A DNA stretch of 64,000 nt from Cryptomeria japonica (Eukaryota; Streptophyta; Pinopsida; Cupressales; Cupressaceae): NCBI RefSeq assembly GCF_030272615.1, contig NC_081406.1, forward strand, positions 166,763,521 through 166,827,520, given 5' to 3'. The position numbers were made by a program, and so were the translations under genes. Of the stretch, positions 44,513-56,947 are shown piece after piece (within the stretch, counting starts at the first letter, position 1; each line of letters starts with the position of its first letter). The notes beneath the pieces are model-generated. The model worked only from the letters and a program-made list of their open reading frames with translations. It made no database searches and was not told the DNA's origin.

Positions 44513-45691
44513 TAATGACTTCAATTATTTCACCTTCCAATTTATAGTCACAAGCTTATATACATATGTAGTTATGAAGGAAGTAATTAATATACATATA
44601 TTAGGTGTTTGCACACACATCTAAATGATAGATATGTGTAGTACACATAGCTATGTATATAGTTGTGTATATAGTTGTTCATATGTATATATATTTGATT
44701 AATGTTAACGAGTATATTCATATGTAGCTATTGTAACTCTAAGATATTGTAAGACAATTTTTTTGTTGCAATAATCACTCATATTTCCTATAATGTACCT
44801 CCATTATTATTGTGATTATTCACAATAATATACAACAAAGTATCATATGAAGTTTTCAATCTGTTTTTGTTGTGTTTCTTAACACAAGTGCATCATACAT
44901 GTATAGACCACTAAACATGGAAGTGTACTATGAATTTGTGTTTGTTAACACACTACCACTATGGGAATATTTTCCTCTAATGAACCTACTTGGATTATTT
45001 ACAATGTAACTATGCAATCGTGTATGTGTTTATATTGTTGTATAAATGTGTTTTAATATATGTATGCAAATTTTTAGTTCTATATCCTATGTAGTTTTTT
45101 TTTTTTGGATACTTAAACTTACATTATTAGGATATTTTGACATTTGTTTGTTACTACCTAGATTATATAATTTCTATTTGTAAACATGTGAGAATGGTGA
45201 GAGGTTTGTAGAGTATCTCATATTGTGAGCAATTAATACAATTAAATTCGTAGAAGAGTTTATTTTGACAATGACCCACTAAGCCATAGATTGCATTTTA
45301 TCTTGTTGCTTAGTGCTCTTTCCACTCTTAAAATATTTATACAAAATTGATCGTTGTTCTATATAAAATGACAAAAAAACAACATATCCAATTACAAGTT
45401 ACCAATTTAATTCATTTATAAATTTCATTTATTCAACTAGTTTGTTAATGAGTTAAAAATTGTATTTCTAATCAAAGTCCAATTGCATAGTACAAAATGA
45501 CTAACCAAATTGATTTTATTTAATATTGCTAGACTCCTCAATGTTTAACCATGCTATTAAAATGGTTAATTGCACTAAGGATATCCATTTCAACAACAAA
45601 CTATTTATTGGTATGGTTGATATCCTTTGAATATGTTTTGAAAACATTAGCCCCAATACCTCTAAATATAAGTATAGAAAAGGAAATAGTT
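44513..45691. other. AT-rich DNA between the CACTA element and E5, no feature found
   Basis: Runs of alternating TATA/GTAT words near 44560-44720 and poly-T near 45100. No ORF, LTR end or gene fragment is recognised. Confidence 0.45.
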
Positions 45692-46781
45692 TGGGCGTAA
45701 CAGAAATTTAGAAGAGGAATCGCCAAACAGAGAAATCAATGAGATCCTAGAATGGGAAATAGATGATATAGCTTCAGCAGAGGAGGTAGAAAACTACGCA
45801 GGAGAGAAAGAGGAAGCCACACAAACATTAATTACAGTGCCATTACAGATAAGTTTAAAGGGTGCATGGAATGGAATGAATGCATGGTAGCAGCAATAGA
45901 TTGTGAAGTGTAGCAATGAAAGTGTGATAGGAAGGGAATGCTAAGGAAGAGGCACATATGTATGTTGTGTGAGTGTGTTGAAAGGGAGAGAGAGTCGTGT
46001 GGACGTGAGGGAAGAGAGGGAAAAAGGAAGCCATGTAGAGATTAGAAGAATGCACTAAGGGGGAGAACTGCATGATGAAGAAAGGGAGATCAGCCCAAGG
46101 GAAGAGTCTAAAATTAAGGCACGTAGAACAAGTGAAGAGTCTTTTAATAAATTGTAGATTAAAAAAATACTAGGAAGAGCATTGTGACACAAACCAGACG
46201 TGCACTGGAACCAAAGTTTAGATTGCAGACAGTGAACAAGGGTAGGATAAGCGGGATAGATGGCATATGAGGAAGGCCTCGCAGTAGATCAGACAGAAGA
46301 CAACGAAGTTGTGTTGAATGAATGAAAGGAATATGTATGCATAGCTAGATGAGTGCGTGGTGATGAGAAGAGACAGGAGAGTTCCTCTGTTTTCAAATGT
46401 ACGTGGAAAATAAAAATTTTGAGGTTGCTGATTACGTTAATAGGAGAACTATTAAAAGAGCAGAAAATCAAGGCATGTGGGAAAGCAGAGACATAGTGCG
46501 TGGGATAGCAGAGACATTTGATACCATGGATTTAAGCAAATAAATACAGAGCAAAGGGGGTGATAATAATTAGCAAAGTTTTCAGTTCATATTTTTTTTT
46601 AGTGTCCTTGAACATGGATAAAAAGAGTTTCCTGATGTTGTTACAAATATAAAGATGAGTATAGAATATCTGTGAATCAAATTTGAATTAAAGCATTTGA
46701 TTTCTTCTTATTGAGGAATTATGTTTGCATTGCTGCAAAATAAGACAACTTGACAAAATTCTCTTGATTTTTCCTGCATCA
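45692..46781 (+). repeat. E5 5' LTR
   Basis: From TGGGCGTAACAG to CCTGCATCA. The start is set by the TG rule and may be a few bases further left, because the match with the other copy begins at AAATAGTTTGGG. Confidence 0.7.
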
Positions 46782-46782
46782 T

Positions 46783-46798
46783 TGGGTATCAGAGTCAA
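46783..46798 (+). promoter_or_regulatory. E5 primer-binding site
   Basis: TGGGTATCAGAGTCAA lies one base after the LTR. It matches TGGTATCAGAG (initiator tRNA-Met) apart from one extra G. Confidence 0.7.
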
Positions 46799-47777
46799 TT
46801 GGTCTTGAGAGTACTGGGAAGAAGTGGAAAACATAAGGCTCTAAAAAGAATCAAAATAGGTCAAAGAAAAATTGAAGAAAATTGAGGCAAGATTGGATGC
46901 CCTTGAGGGTGGGCAAAACAAAGGAGCTGAAATTGATGAAAAGGTGTATGTGAAGGAACCATGTGCAGGTGGTTGGACAGTAGATGAGAAGTGTAAAGTT
47001 AAATGACATGCGGAGAGGATAGAGCTATCACGAGAAAGGAGATGAAGTTGGATTGAGTTTGAAGAAGTGAATCTCTCTCATGAGGTAGACAAAATAAAAA
47101 AGAAGAGTATTCTCTTAAAAAAGGAAAGTGAAAAGAAAAGCCGAGAGAAGGTACGTTTCAGCCCTTTGGTAGAGGTTGAGTGGAGGTATAAGCGTGTGGG
47201 GAAGATAATGAAGCACAGGTTGCAGAGATAAGATGTGAACAAAGTGGGTTATGTGAAGCAAATGAAGAGTGTCTGCAGACCAAATTCATAAATGGTAATG
47301 ATCCCAAGTTTGATGATGAGGTTGAGGGTGACAAGGATGAAACCTTGTTGAAGGAATTGGTGAGGAGAATCCAAAATTTATTGGATGTTGAAGTTGAAAA
47401 GTTGATGGAGAAGAAGCAGTTGGTTACACAAAGAAAATAGGATGAAGGAGGATCATTGGTGACACTTGACTTTGACAATTATTTTTATAATGATCTATTG
47501 GCAGGAAAGAGAAAAGTTGCAACAAGGTGTCAAGCCTATGACATTGAAAAGAGGTCCTCATGCAAGAGGATAAAAGAGAAGACATGGAAGAATTTGCAGC
47601 TGAAACATGTCTTTGTGAGGGCATGATGGAGAGAAGATTGAAAGTTATAGCAAATAAGACTTAAGAATATCCTTCTACAAAAGGATACTGAAGAGAAGAG
47701 TGAGGTTGAGAGAGCATGCCTTGTTGAAGGCAGGAAAGAGGGAACCAAAATAAAGTTTTCAGCAATGATTGAGAAAC
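46799..47777 (+). pseudogene. E5 internal coding relic, left part
   Basis: Plus-strand reading gives a charged, Lys/Glu-rich, probably coiled-coil protein broken by stops and shifts. Readable parts include RLDALEGGQNKGAEIDEKVY (about 46890) and EVEGDKDETLLKELVRRIQN, then DVEVEKLMEKKQLVTQRK (47310-47440). The last stretch before the solo LTR reads AMIEK and continues as LNEGIDLEDKE after it, so the frame is restored by removing the insert. There is no zinc knuckle or RT. Family not recognised. Confidence 0.45.
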
Positions 47778-49334
47778 TGTAATATCCCCACTTTCAAATA
47801 GAATTTAATAATAATAATAATAAAATTAAAATTAAAATATAAAAGAATATAATTAAATATAATTAAAATTTAATTAAGTTAATGAATGGTCAAAAGACAT
47901 AAAATGAAAAGTTGCGACTCCCTCAAACATGAGATATAAAAGGGGGAAGAGAACCTCATTTGAGGTGGGATAATTTGGGAATCAGAAGTGCAGATCTGAT
48001 TGTGAGAGGTTGTGTCCCTTTCAAAGGGCAAAAATAATGAAGAGTTTCACTCTTTCAAAGGGTGCTAATGGTGAAAGGGTATGTCTCTTGCCAAAGGGTA
48101 TACATGATGAAGAGGTGTAACCTCTCCCTCACATTGAGAGATATAAAGGAAAGGAATCAAAATCCTCCAATGACAGCACCATCGATCGGATCAGATCAGA
48201 ACTGTTATTAAGTTACAGGCAGTAACATCCTTGTTCTTTGTAGTATGCATGGGGATTATGGAAAAGAAAGGAAGAAGCATATACAGCAGAGATTATCGAA
48301 TCAGAATTTCATCAAGCAATCACTCAGATCAAAGGATCGAAAGAGGGAAGAAGATCAGATTTGGACATAAATAATTAATGTAGTAAACAGTAGACTCAAA
48401 CACATAGTGGGGACTGTGGTATGCATTCCCTATATATGGCACACTGCATACTATTTATCTAAATGCTAAAGATTAAATGATGCATAGTGGCTATGACCAT
48501 TTTGCATTGTATAATAAATATATATCTGAATATGTTTGTAAATACAGTAGCAATATTATGTAGAATTAGTCCATGTGAGGCGTATGCACTTGAAGAAGTG
48601 GTCCCATCTGCTTGTGGGAAGAAGATAGAAGTGTAATCCAGTGGTGACGAGGGGCTCACAAGTGGTCATAAGAACCCTTGGAGTCAAGGAACCAATTACA
48701 CTCTCTATGCCAGACTCACAAGATGATGTGTGTATGGGTAATGGGCTTGGAAGGGGCAGCAACATGGGCCGCCAAGTCTAGCAAAGAGGTTAGAAGCAAC
48801 CATTCCTTGGACTTGGTAGACAACGAACCCAAGCAACCCTTTCGTGTCTTCGTGTATAGGTAATGAGCTTGGAAGGGACAACAACATGGGCCACCAAATC
48901 TAGCAAGGAGGTTAGAAGCAACCATTCCTTGGACTTGGTAGACAACGAACCCAAGCAACCCTTTCATGTCTCGTATACCTACTCTCTCTGTTGTTACCTT
49001 AGAATAGATTATGAGTGATTAAGAATGGATATTCTTGTAGGTGTTTGCCTTTCATTGTGGGTGCAGGTTATATTTTTAAGTCTCCGCTCCTATAATACAA
49101 GGTAAGTCTCAAAACCTATTCCTGATTTATAAATTTATGAATTCTTGATTGTAGTAGGATATTAGATTCAAGGATAATTACATTGAGCACTATGATATAT
49201 ATCTGTTTCAGATATACTGTTAGCAAGTTAAGAATATAAATTATCTCCTAATTGAGCAAATTAATTAACTCATAAGTGTATTGAAATTAGGTAATTGTTG
49301 TTAAAAAGGCCTATATCTGGTAGGGGACATTACA
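47778..49334 (+). mobile_element. Solo LTR, family TGTAATATCCCC...GGGGACATTACA
   Basis: 1557 bp, bounded by mirrored 12-base ends. Flanked by GAAAC (47773-47777) and AAAAC (49335-49339), a target duplication with one mismatch. TATAAA lies at 47935-47940, and after it are three loose copies of a unit containing TTTCAAAGGG. Two 117-bp tandem copies lie at about 48738-48975. No internal region is present. Confidence 0.85.
48738..48975 (+). repeat. 117-bp tandem duplication in the solo LTR
   Basis: Two adjacent copies, each starting near GGTAATG(G/A)GCTTGGAAGGG and ending near CCCAAGCAACCCTTTC, with about 90-95% identity. Confidence 0.85.
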
Positions 49335-49339
49335 AAAAC

Positions 49340-49573
49340 TGAATGAAGGTATAGACCTCGAAGACAAGGAATGAGTTGTAGCAGTGACAAGTCCATTGGA
49401 GGAAATAAAGATGGTGATGACAACAAGTGACAAAGAAGAAAATATTGGAGTAGTGAAGAATGATGAGGTGACTTTTGATTTTTCTGTATTTTATGATGAG
49501 AAAGTTGATGTGAAAGAAATGGATAAGAAGGAATTAGTGCAAGCGAATACGAGGAAGGAATAAAAGAATTTTG
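49340..49573 (+). pseudogene. E5 internal coding relic, middle part
   Basis: The same frame as before the solo LTR continues as LNEGIDLEDKE, TSPLEEIKMVMTTSDKEEN, DEVTFDFSVFYDEKVDVKE, with stops TGA (about 49370) and TAA (about 49562). Acidic and charged; family unknown. Confidence 0.4.
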
Positions 49574-50162
49574 TGAAATATCCCTTGTCCAATTTGATGT
49601 AAATTTACCATTTTAATCACAAGGAATATTTTCAAACAATTCACATACAATCTCCTAACTTGCTGGTCTGAGTTATCAGTCTGATAACTTTGCGTGTTAT
49701 TGACACCAAGGCACAAGCAAATCTTAAAAACAATTTCTAAACCTTCTAAACTACAAACTCAGTGCATAGATAACTTCCTTTGATTGTTCCAATGCATATA
49801 TAAGAATTTCAAATGAAAAATGTGCACCTACAACCAAGAGACATTTTCACAAACACTTGGCATGCAAACTGTTGTTATCATAGACATGTCATCAAACAAT
49901 GGCCTGCAACTTATTCCTCCTTTATTGAATGCAATTTCCAAGTACAATCAATCAAGCTTTAAGCTTGCAAATGTATGCATACACCCCTTAATCTCGAGCA
50001 AACATATATAGCTGTCTATGGTAGTAATAACAATAACTAGTTTGGCAATACAATCAGCTACAAATAGTAGAGAGAACCTATTTGGAAGATCGCCCAATGC
50101 CGATGTGAAGAAGCAAGCAATACCCAATACAAACTGATCCTCGTGAAAATGGGGACATTACA
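49574..50162. mobile_element. Second solo LTR in E5, related ends
   Basis: 589 bp from TGAAATATCCC to GGGGACATTACA, almost the same ends as the 1557-bp solo LTR. The target duplication TTTTG is perfect (49569-49573 and 50163-50167). The interior is not visibly alike, so it is another subfamily or a deleted copy. Strand not assigned. Confidence 0.85.
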
Positions 50163-50167
50163 TTTTG

Positions 50168-50774
50168 TAGTTACAGATTAGAGTGGAGATGTTGCATGTT
50201 TGTACGTAGAAGTTGTAGAGGATGTTGTAGGTGAGATTCGGTGCAGGTGGTCATTTTTGGTGCATCAAAAGCCCACGAAAGAGGAGAGAAGTGGAGAGGG
50301 TATTTGGAGGAGGTCGGTACATAGAGAATGTGAGTCCATAAGAGAGGGAAACAGGTAAGAAAGCATTAGGTGGAGGTGGATTGTTCGTGGTGGGTAGAAT
50401 GAATGAAGGCCAAATTTGGTAGAGGAATATGGTAAAAAAATTGATAAGGTGCTGGAAAAGGAGGAAAAAGAAATAATTTGCAAGTACCAGTTTCAGCATG
50501 GGAGCAAGTTGCAAGCTGTTCACAACTTAGAAGAGTAGTTCCACTACTCAGCTCCATTTTGTGAGCCTAAGCTTATAAACTTTATACTGAGTATGCCTTA
50601 TGCAGGAGCATCAAGAGGAGACTAGGTGAATTGATAAAATCATTGCCCATGATTTGGATGACAATACCTCATAATGGAGGATTACAGATGAATAAGACAA
50701 AAAGAAAAATTGAATGAAGTGAGGAAAGCAAAGAACCTTATCTATGAATAGGGAATACAGAAGATCAAATAGTT
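50168..50774 (+). pseudogene. E5 internal region, right part
   Basis: Purine-rich on the plus strand, with no ORF. It ends at the 3' LTR in a loosely purine-rich tract (GGGAATACAGAAGATCAAAT). It may be the end of the E5 coding relic plus its 3' untranslated region. Confidence 0.35.
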
Positions 50775-51156
50775 TGGGCATAACTGAAATTTAGAAGAGG
50801 AACAGCCAAATAGAGAAACCAATGAGATCCTAGCGTTGGAAATAGATGATATAGCTTAAGTAGAGGAGGTAGAAAATTGCACAAAAAAGAAACAGGAAGC
50901 CACATAAACATTAATGACAGTGCCAATACAAATAAAATTTAAAAGGTGCATGGAATAGAGTGAATGCATGGTAGTAGCAATAGATTGTGGAGTGCAGTGA
51001 TGAAAGAGTGATAGGACGAGACGACTGAGGAAGGGACATAGATATATGTTGTGTGAGTCCGTTGAAAGGGAGAGTGAGTTGTGTGCGCATGAGGGAAGAG
51101 AAAGGCAAAAAGGAAGCCACATAGAGATTAGAAGAATGCACTAAGAGGGAGGGTTT
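50775..51156 (+). repeat. E5 3' LTR, first part
   Basis: Homologous to about 45692-46070 of the 5' LTR. Interrupted at GGTTT by Gypsy4; continues at 57976. Confidence 0.78.
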
Positions 51157-52169
51157 TGTAAAATTCCTCACTAGATACTGATTGTAAATAAATATGTTTA
51201 ACCAATTCATACAGAGATGTAACTTTTACTTAACCGATTGAACATTGAAATGCCTATAATTTTCATTTATGCATATAGCCCGTGAAGTCCAAATCACCAT
51301 TCAGGTTTATTGATTTTCACAACAATTAATGAACATTCATTTACAGTACTCAATATCGCAGGATGGTGCACTTGTAGGTTAGCCGTGGCTGTCGATGTTC
51401 CTTCACGCGGTTATTTGTCATTGAAGAATCTTCAGATTTCACCATGTGGCGTGTTTGGTGGTGACCTTCTACATCAAATAGCCCGGAATGGAGTCCACGG
51501 CACATCGCGACTCCATCGAGTGACTGCTATTCATGCCACGATCCTCCTCGGTCCTTCGCGTTTGGCAGTAGCAAACTAATACACACCTAATATCGGGTTT
51601 TCTTAGAACACGATGAAAGGAATGGGTTCGGTGCGCTGGTTGCCACCCTCAATATAATTAAATAGACTTCGCGTGCCCGCAGTCGACTTCCTAGAGTGTT
51701 GCATGCTGAATGATATAATCGCTATCGATTTGCAGGGACATACGGCAATGTACAATGTTATGTGCCTTTCCACCGAAACTCTGATAGTCTTCTCCAGTCT
51801 TGCAAACAATTCTCTCACCGTGAGATTTCTCCTTAGCTACGGTGCTGAACAGTTCCAATAGGCCAGATGCAGGCTGGCAAAAGGAATTATTCCCTATATT
51901 TGATATCACGTGGATTATCAAATGCTTCTTCCAAGCAATCTTTTTATTTCATAACATTCTCCCCTTCTCCATCACAAATGCCTCGTCTTTTATTCACACC
52001 AAAATAGTTATAAATCCCGTAATAGTTACGGTTAAACAAAATACAAGTAATAATTAAAAGATGTCTTATGCCTTGTAAATATTAATTATTTATATAGATG
52101 AATAGGAAATTTATATAAAGTAATTAATATTTTTATATATTTGTCAATCACTTATGAGGGGACATGACA
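51157..52169 (-). repeat. Gypsy4 3' LTR (by transcription)
   Basis: From TGTAAAATTCC to GGGGACATGACA on the plus strand. The adjacent internal sequence reads GGCAGGGGAGAC on the minus strand, a good polypurine tract. The stop codon of the pol frame lies inside this LTR, at 52144. Confidence 0.92.
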
Positions 52170-54229
52170 GTCTCCCCTGCCTCGTGTTCTTGCCCTCAAG
52201 CAACTCCAAAACGCTTTCATTTTCCCAAGTAGCATCATCCTGAGGCAAATTTTTCCATTTGATGAGATATTCCCTGATAGTTTTGTTCCGCAGTTGTCTG
52301 TCCCGTGTTTCCAAAATTACTTCTGGTATCATTTCAAGTTTCCCTTCGTCATTCAAAGGAGGTAAATCTTCAGACACTGACACCTGTTGCCCTAGAGCTT
52401 TCTTGAGACAAGAGACATGAAATACATTGTGTATCTTGCTATCCACCGGTAAATCAAGTTCATAGGCTACTGTACCAACCTTCCAGACTACCTAATAGGG
52501 GCCATAAAACAGAGGTTTTAAATTTTCAAACCCACTACGTTTGAGAGAAGATTGTCGATAAGGTTGCAACCTAAGAAATACCAAATCTCCCACTTCGAAA
52601 TGGCGTTCAACTCACTTTTTATCTGCATAGATTTTCTGTTGATTCTAAGCACATTGCAAATTCTCCTTAAGGGCAGACAAAATGTCTTGGCTTTCTTGAA
52701 GCCAATCACGAGTTTTAGGTACATTGCTCTGCTCAAAAGCAAGGTCAAAAAAAGAGAGAACGTCGTAGCCGTATAATGCTTTGAAAGGAGACATACCAAT
52801 TGACATATGAAAAGTAGTATTATAACAATATCCACCCAAATATAACCAACGAACCCAAGCCTTCTGATGACCGGCTTCATAGTTACGAAGATAACCTTCA
52901 ATCCACTTGTTCACTATTTCCGTCTGCCCATCGGTTTGCGGATGATAGCTGGTGCTATGATTCAACTCTGTACCTGTCAATCTAAAAATCTCCCCACAAA
53001 ATATACTCAAAAATCTGCTATCTCTATCACTAATTATAGTCTTTGGTAAACCATGTAATCGGAGAACCTCTCTGAAAAATAACTCTGCAAACTGAACTGC
53101 TGTAAATTTTGTAGTGATAGAAAAGAAGTGTGCAAATTTAGTTAATCTATCAACCACAACAAATATACAATCTTTACCTTGGGATTTCGGTAAACCTGTG
53201 ATGAAATCCATGGATATACTTTCCCATTTCTGATCTGGTATAGGTAGTGGCTGTAATAAACGAACAGGATACATTTGTTCTGCTTTATTTTGCTAGTAGG
53301 TGGTGCATTCCTTGACATAGCGTAGGACATCATTTTTTAAGCCTTTCCAAGTGAACCTTTCTCTTACCTGACAATACGTTTTGAAGTATCCAAGATGCCC
53401 TGCTAGAGGAATATCATGCATAGATTGGAGAATTTTTTCTTTCAACTTCGTTGCTGGAGTTAAATAAATCTTGTCCTTGTAATAAATAACATCATTAACA
53501 ACTTTATATTTATCATCTTGTATATTACCATCTAGCAAATCACATGCAAAAGAATCCTTTGAATACTCGACCAGCAATAAAGATTTCCAATCAGCTGTTA
53601 CGACAGATAACGCATTGATTTCAGGCCTTCTAGATAAAGCATCTGCAACAACATTATTTTTACCTTTTACATATTCAATCTCAAAGTCATAAGCTTGAAT
53701 CTTACTGATCCATTTCTGTTGCCTATCATTTAAATCTTTTTGTCCCCAAGAAATATCTCAGACTGTTATGTTCTATTTTCACCACAAATCTGCTACCAAC
53801 CAAATACTGTCTAAATTTTGTCAATGCATGCATGATTGCCAACATTTCTTTATCATAGATAGAATATAATTTCTCAAGTTTATTAAGTTTCCTGCTTTCA
53901 TAAACTATAGGATGTTTGTTTTGCATTAAAACTGCCCCTATTCCATCACCAGAAGCATCACATTCCAACACAAAAGGCTCATTAAAATCTGGAAGAGCAA
54001 GTACTGGACAAGAACTCATTACCTCTTTAAGTTTCTCAAAAACCTGTTGAGCTTCCTCAGTCCATCTGAATGCCCCCTTTTTGGTAAGATCTGTCAAGGG
54101 TGCCCCAAGCTGTGAAAAACCTTTGACAACCCTCCTATAATAAATGCATAAACCAAAGAATCCCCTTAATTCTGTAAGGTTCCGTGGTGGTGGCCAATCT
54201 AAAATGGCTCTTATCTTTTCATGATGAAC
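52144..54229 (-). pseudogene. Gypsy4 RNase H, integrase and chromodomain
   Basis: RNase H follows the RT ([28 protein letters not shown]). One extra G at about 53745 shifts the frame. The integrase zinc site has AGHLGYFKTY but the CxxC pair reads CTTY followed by a stop, so it is damaged. The DDE core keeps SMDFITG, SDRDSRF and TDGQTEI. Further stops occur at about 52645 and in the linker to the end. The C-terminus has a chromodomain-like block (REYLIKWKNLPQDDATWENE), known in chromoviruses to direct insertion to heterochromatin. It runs through the polypurine tract into the LTR. Confidence 0.9.
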
Positions 54230-55600
54230 CTATACCCCTGTTGCACTGATCATATGCCCTAAATACAAAATTTTAGTCATTCTGAATTCACATTTAGACG
54301 CCTTTGCATACAGTGATTGTGATTCCAAAATACCAAGGACTATATCGATATGTTTCAAATGCTCTTCCCAAGTTTTGCTATAAATCAATATATCATCAAA
54401 GAATACTAGCAAAAATCTCCTTAACTGTTTGTTAAAAATATGATTCATACAGGACTGAAATGTTGTTGAAGCATTTGTTAGACCAAACGGCATAACCAAG
54501 AATTCATAATGACCATAATGACAGCGTAAAGCAGTTTTATGAATGTCTTGTTCTCTTAACTTAATCTGATGATACCCTGATCTCAAATCAATTTTAGAAA
54601 AATACATAGCACCATGCAATTCGTCTAACAATTCATCAATTCGATAAATTGGATACCTGTTTCTGATTGTTTTCTTGTTAAGAGCTTTGTAATCAATACA
54701 CATTCAAAGAGTTCCATCCTTCTTTTTGACCAACACTACAGATGATGCAAAAGGACTAGAACTAGGTCTGATGTGCCCCATATCCAATAATTCTTTAATT
54801 GCTTTTTCTATTTCATCCCTGAATGTTTTAGGGTGTCTATAAGTAGTGATAACTGGTTTAGCACCCTCTTCTAATTCAATAGTATGTTCAAATCCTCTAT
54901 CAGGTGGGACTCCTGGAGGAATATCAGTGAAAACCAAATGATGTGAATCTAATACTGTTAACAAATCATTCTCATAAGATTTAGATTCAAAGCCCGATAC
55001 CTTGTTGGAGATTAAACATTGTGCTGACCATGCCACATCTCCATGTCTGAAAATAGCCTCCATTCTTTTAGCACTGACGATCCTAGGACCACTATTAGAC
55101 ATACCACGAAGGACTACCTTCTTATCATCAATTTTAAAAGACAATTCCATTCTTTTAAAACTCTGTGTATATTCATCTAATGTCTCCATCCACTGTATGC
55201 CCAAAACAACATTAGTGTCAGCCAAATCAATCACATAAAAATCATCAGTAACAGTGTAATTGCCAAGTGTAATATTTAATTTAGGGACTTTATGAGTACT
55301 AGATAAATTAGTTCCACCTGCTACTCTAACATCAAATCCCTCATGTTTTTCAGTCTGCAAACCTCGTCTTTCCACAAGTGCCGTATCTATAAATTTATGA
55401 GTAGAACCACTATCAAGCATAACAATTACACGTTGTCCATTCAAAACTCCTCTAACTCTGAAAATATTATAACATGGAGTTCCTGTCATGGATGCTATTA
55501 CTCCTCCTTGTTTGGTACTGGTTTCTGACTCTGTGTTTTGTGGTGCCCGTTCTATGTTAGGATTAACATTCTCTTCATCCTCACTATCAAATATAACCTC
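54230..55600 (-). pseudogene. Gypsy4 protease and reverse transcriptase
   Basis: Protease: VIVMLDSGSTHKFIDTA (about 55435-55385) and NVVLGIQWME. RT: RPSSSPFASSVVLVKKKDGTL, then TGA at 54706-54704 where the usual Arg would be (CGA to TGA fits), then [34 protein letters not shown] and the catalytic [11 protein letters not shown] at about 54400. A TAG at 54232-54230 (CAG to TAG fits) ends the open stretch. All in one frame. Confidence 0.9.
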
Positions 55601-56872
55601 AATATAATGAATTTTTCCCTTCCCTAAACATCTGTGTCCGGGCTGCCATGCTTCCCTACAACTGAAACATAGTTTTTTCCTTCTGAGCTCTTCCCTTTCC
55701 TCTTTATCTAACCTATTTTTAGGGAAATTATCTTTGTTGAAGGGTTGTTTGTCTTTTTCCAGTTTAGGAGGTGGTCCTTTGTTAAAAAAATTTCCTTTTG
55801 AAGATGGTTCTAATTCTCTTGCTCTTTTGACAGTAGTTTGTAAGGTCAAAGGGTTTAAGGACTTAACCCAACCTTTGAGGGAATCAGACAATCCATCTAT
55901 GAATATTACAATCTTGTGTCTTTCTGAGATTTCAGTAACTACGACAGCCAATTTTTCAAATTCAGAAATATATTGTTCAACAGTTTCAGTCTACTTAAGC
56001 TGAGTCAAATCCTTAAGATGTAATTCAGGATCTTAAGAATCAAACCTATCAATGAGTTTCTCAGTGAACTCAACATAAGTGCCTATCAAATTATGACCCA
56101 AAGTTATTTGTTCATGATGCCACCATTCATGTGCTACACCGTCAAGATGTAACACAACATATTTAATTGCCTCCTCTTCCAACATAGGATTTAATTGGAA
56201 GTAGGTGTCTAATTTTTGCACCCAAGCCCGAGCAGTTGTTTTACCTGTTCCATCAAAATAAAGAATGGACATTTTTCCAATTTTCCTTTGCAATTCACTG
56301 TTAATTCCTCGCTGTTCTCTTGGCCTATGTTTCATTCTGACATCTAAATATTCTCTAAATGTCATTGCTGATCTGAATTCTTCACCGGAACCTAACCAAT
56401 CTTGATGTATTTCTTCCTGTATTTCTCTTATTGTTGGTTCATTTTCAGGTGGCTGGTTTCTAGCAGTAAATGTAGGCATAAATAGTCTAGCTGTTCCTAT
56501 TCTTTCTGGCTGATTGTTAACTGACTGTTCATCTCTACCCCCATTGTTTCCTCCATTATTTTGATGTTGATTATTTTGTCTTTCATTATTTTCGTGCTGA
56601 TTTATATTATTAGCCATAAATTGGGTCATCAAGTTGGTCATCCTGTTAACATTCTCTTGCATATCTTGCTGACTTCTGATTAATGAAGCCAATAGGACCC
56701 TATTGTTATCCGGGTCTCCCATGTTGGTTTCAAAAATAAATTCCTCGTCAGTCTCTGTATGGCTATCCTCAATTTCAAATGGAATAGATGAACTACTCTG
56801 TGCTAAAGGAGAGTTTGGGAATCTGTTTTGACGAGCCCTAGTACTTCGGAAATTATAATTTCCCTGGTGCAT
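55601..56872 (-). pseudogene. Gypsy4 gag with zinc knuckle
   Basis: The first ATG is at 56872 (MHQGNYNFRSTRARQNRF); an in-frame TTG two codons earlier is not needed. An Asn-rich linker is followed by the capsid-like domain (YFDGTGKTTARAWVQKL, VVLHLDGVAHEWWH), a TAA at about 56035 and a TAG at 55993-55991. It then continues in the same frame to FIDGLSDSLKGWV and the knuckle CFSCREAWQPGHRC, a form seen in plant chromoviruses. The N-terminus matches that of the element at the right end of the window. Confidence 0.88.
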
Positions 56873-56929
56873 ACTCAATTGTGCATTAAGTTTTCATGAA
56901 GTTTCAATACCCTACAGGCTGACAGGATT

Positions 56930-56947
56930 CAAAAGTTCTAATACCAC
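56930..56947 (-). promoter_or_regulatory. Gypsy4 primer-binding site, mutated
   Basis: The minus strand right after the LTR reads GTGGTATTAGAACTTTTG. Its relative at 63834 has GTGGTATCAGAGCTTTTT, so this is an initiator-Met site with two transitions. Confidence 0.8.

Noticed and set aside
47158-47748. Ser/Phe-rich minus-strand ORFs
   Set aside because: They are antisense to the charged plus-strand E5 relic.
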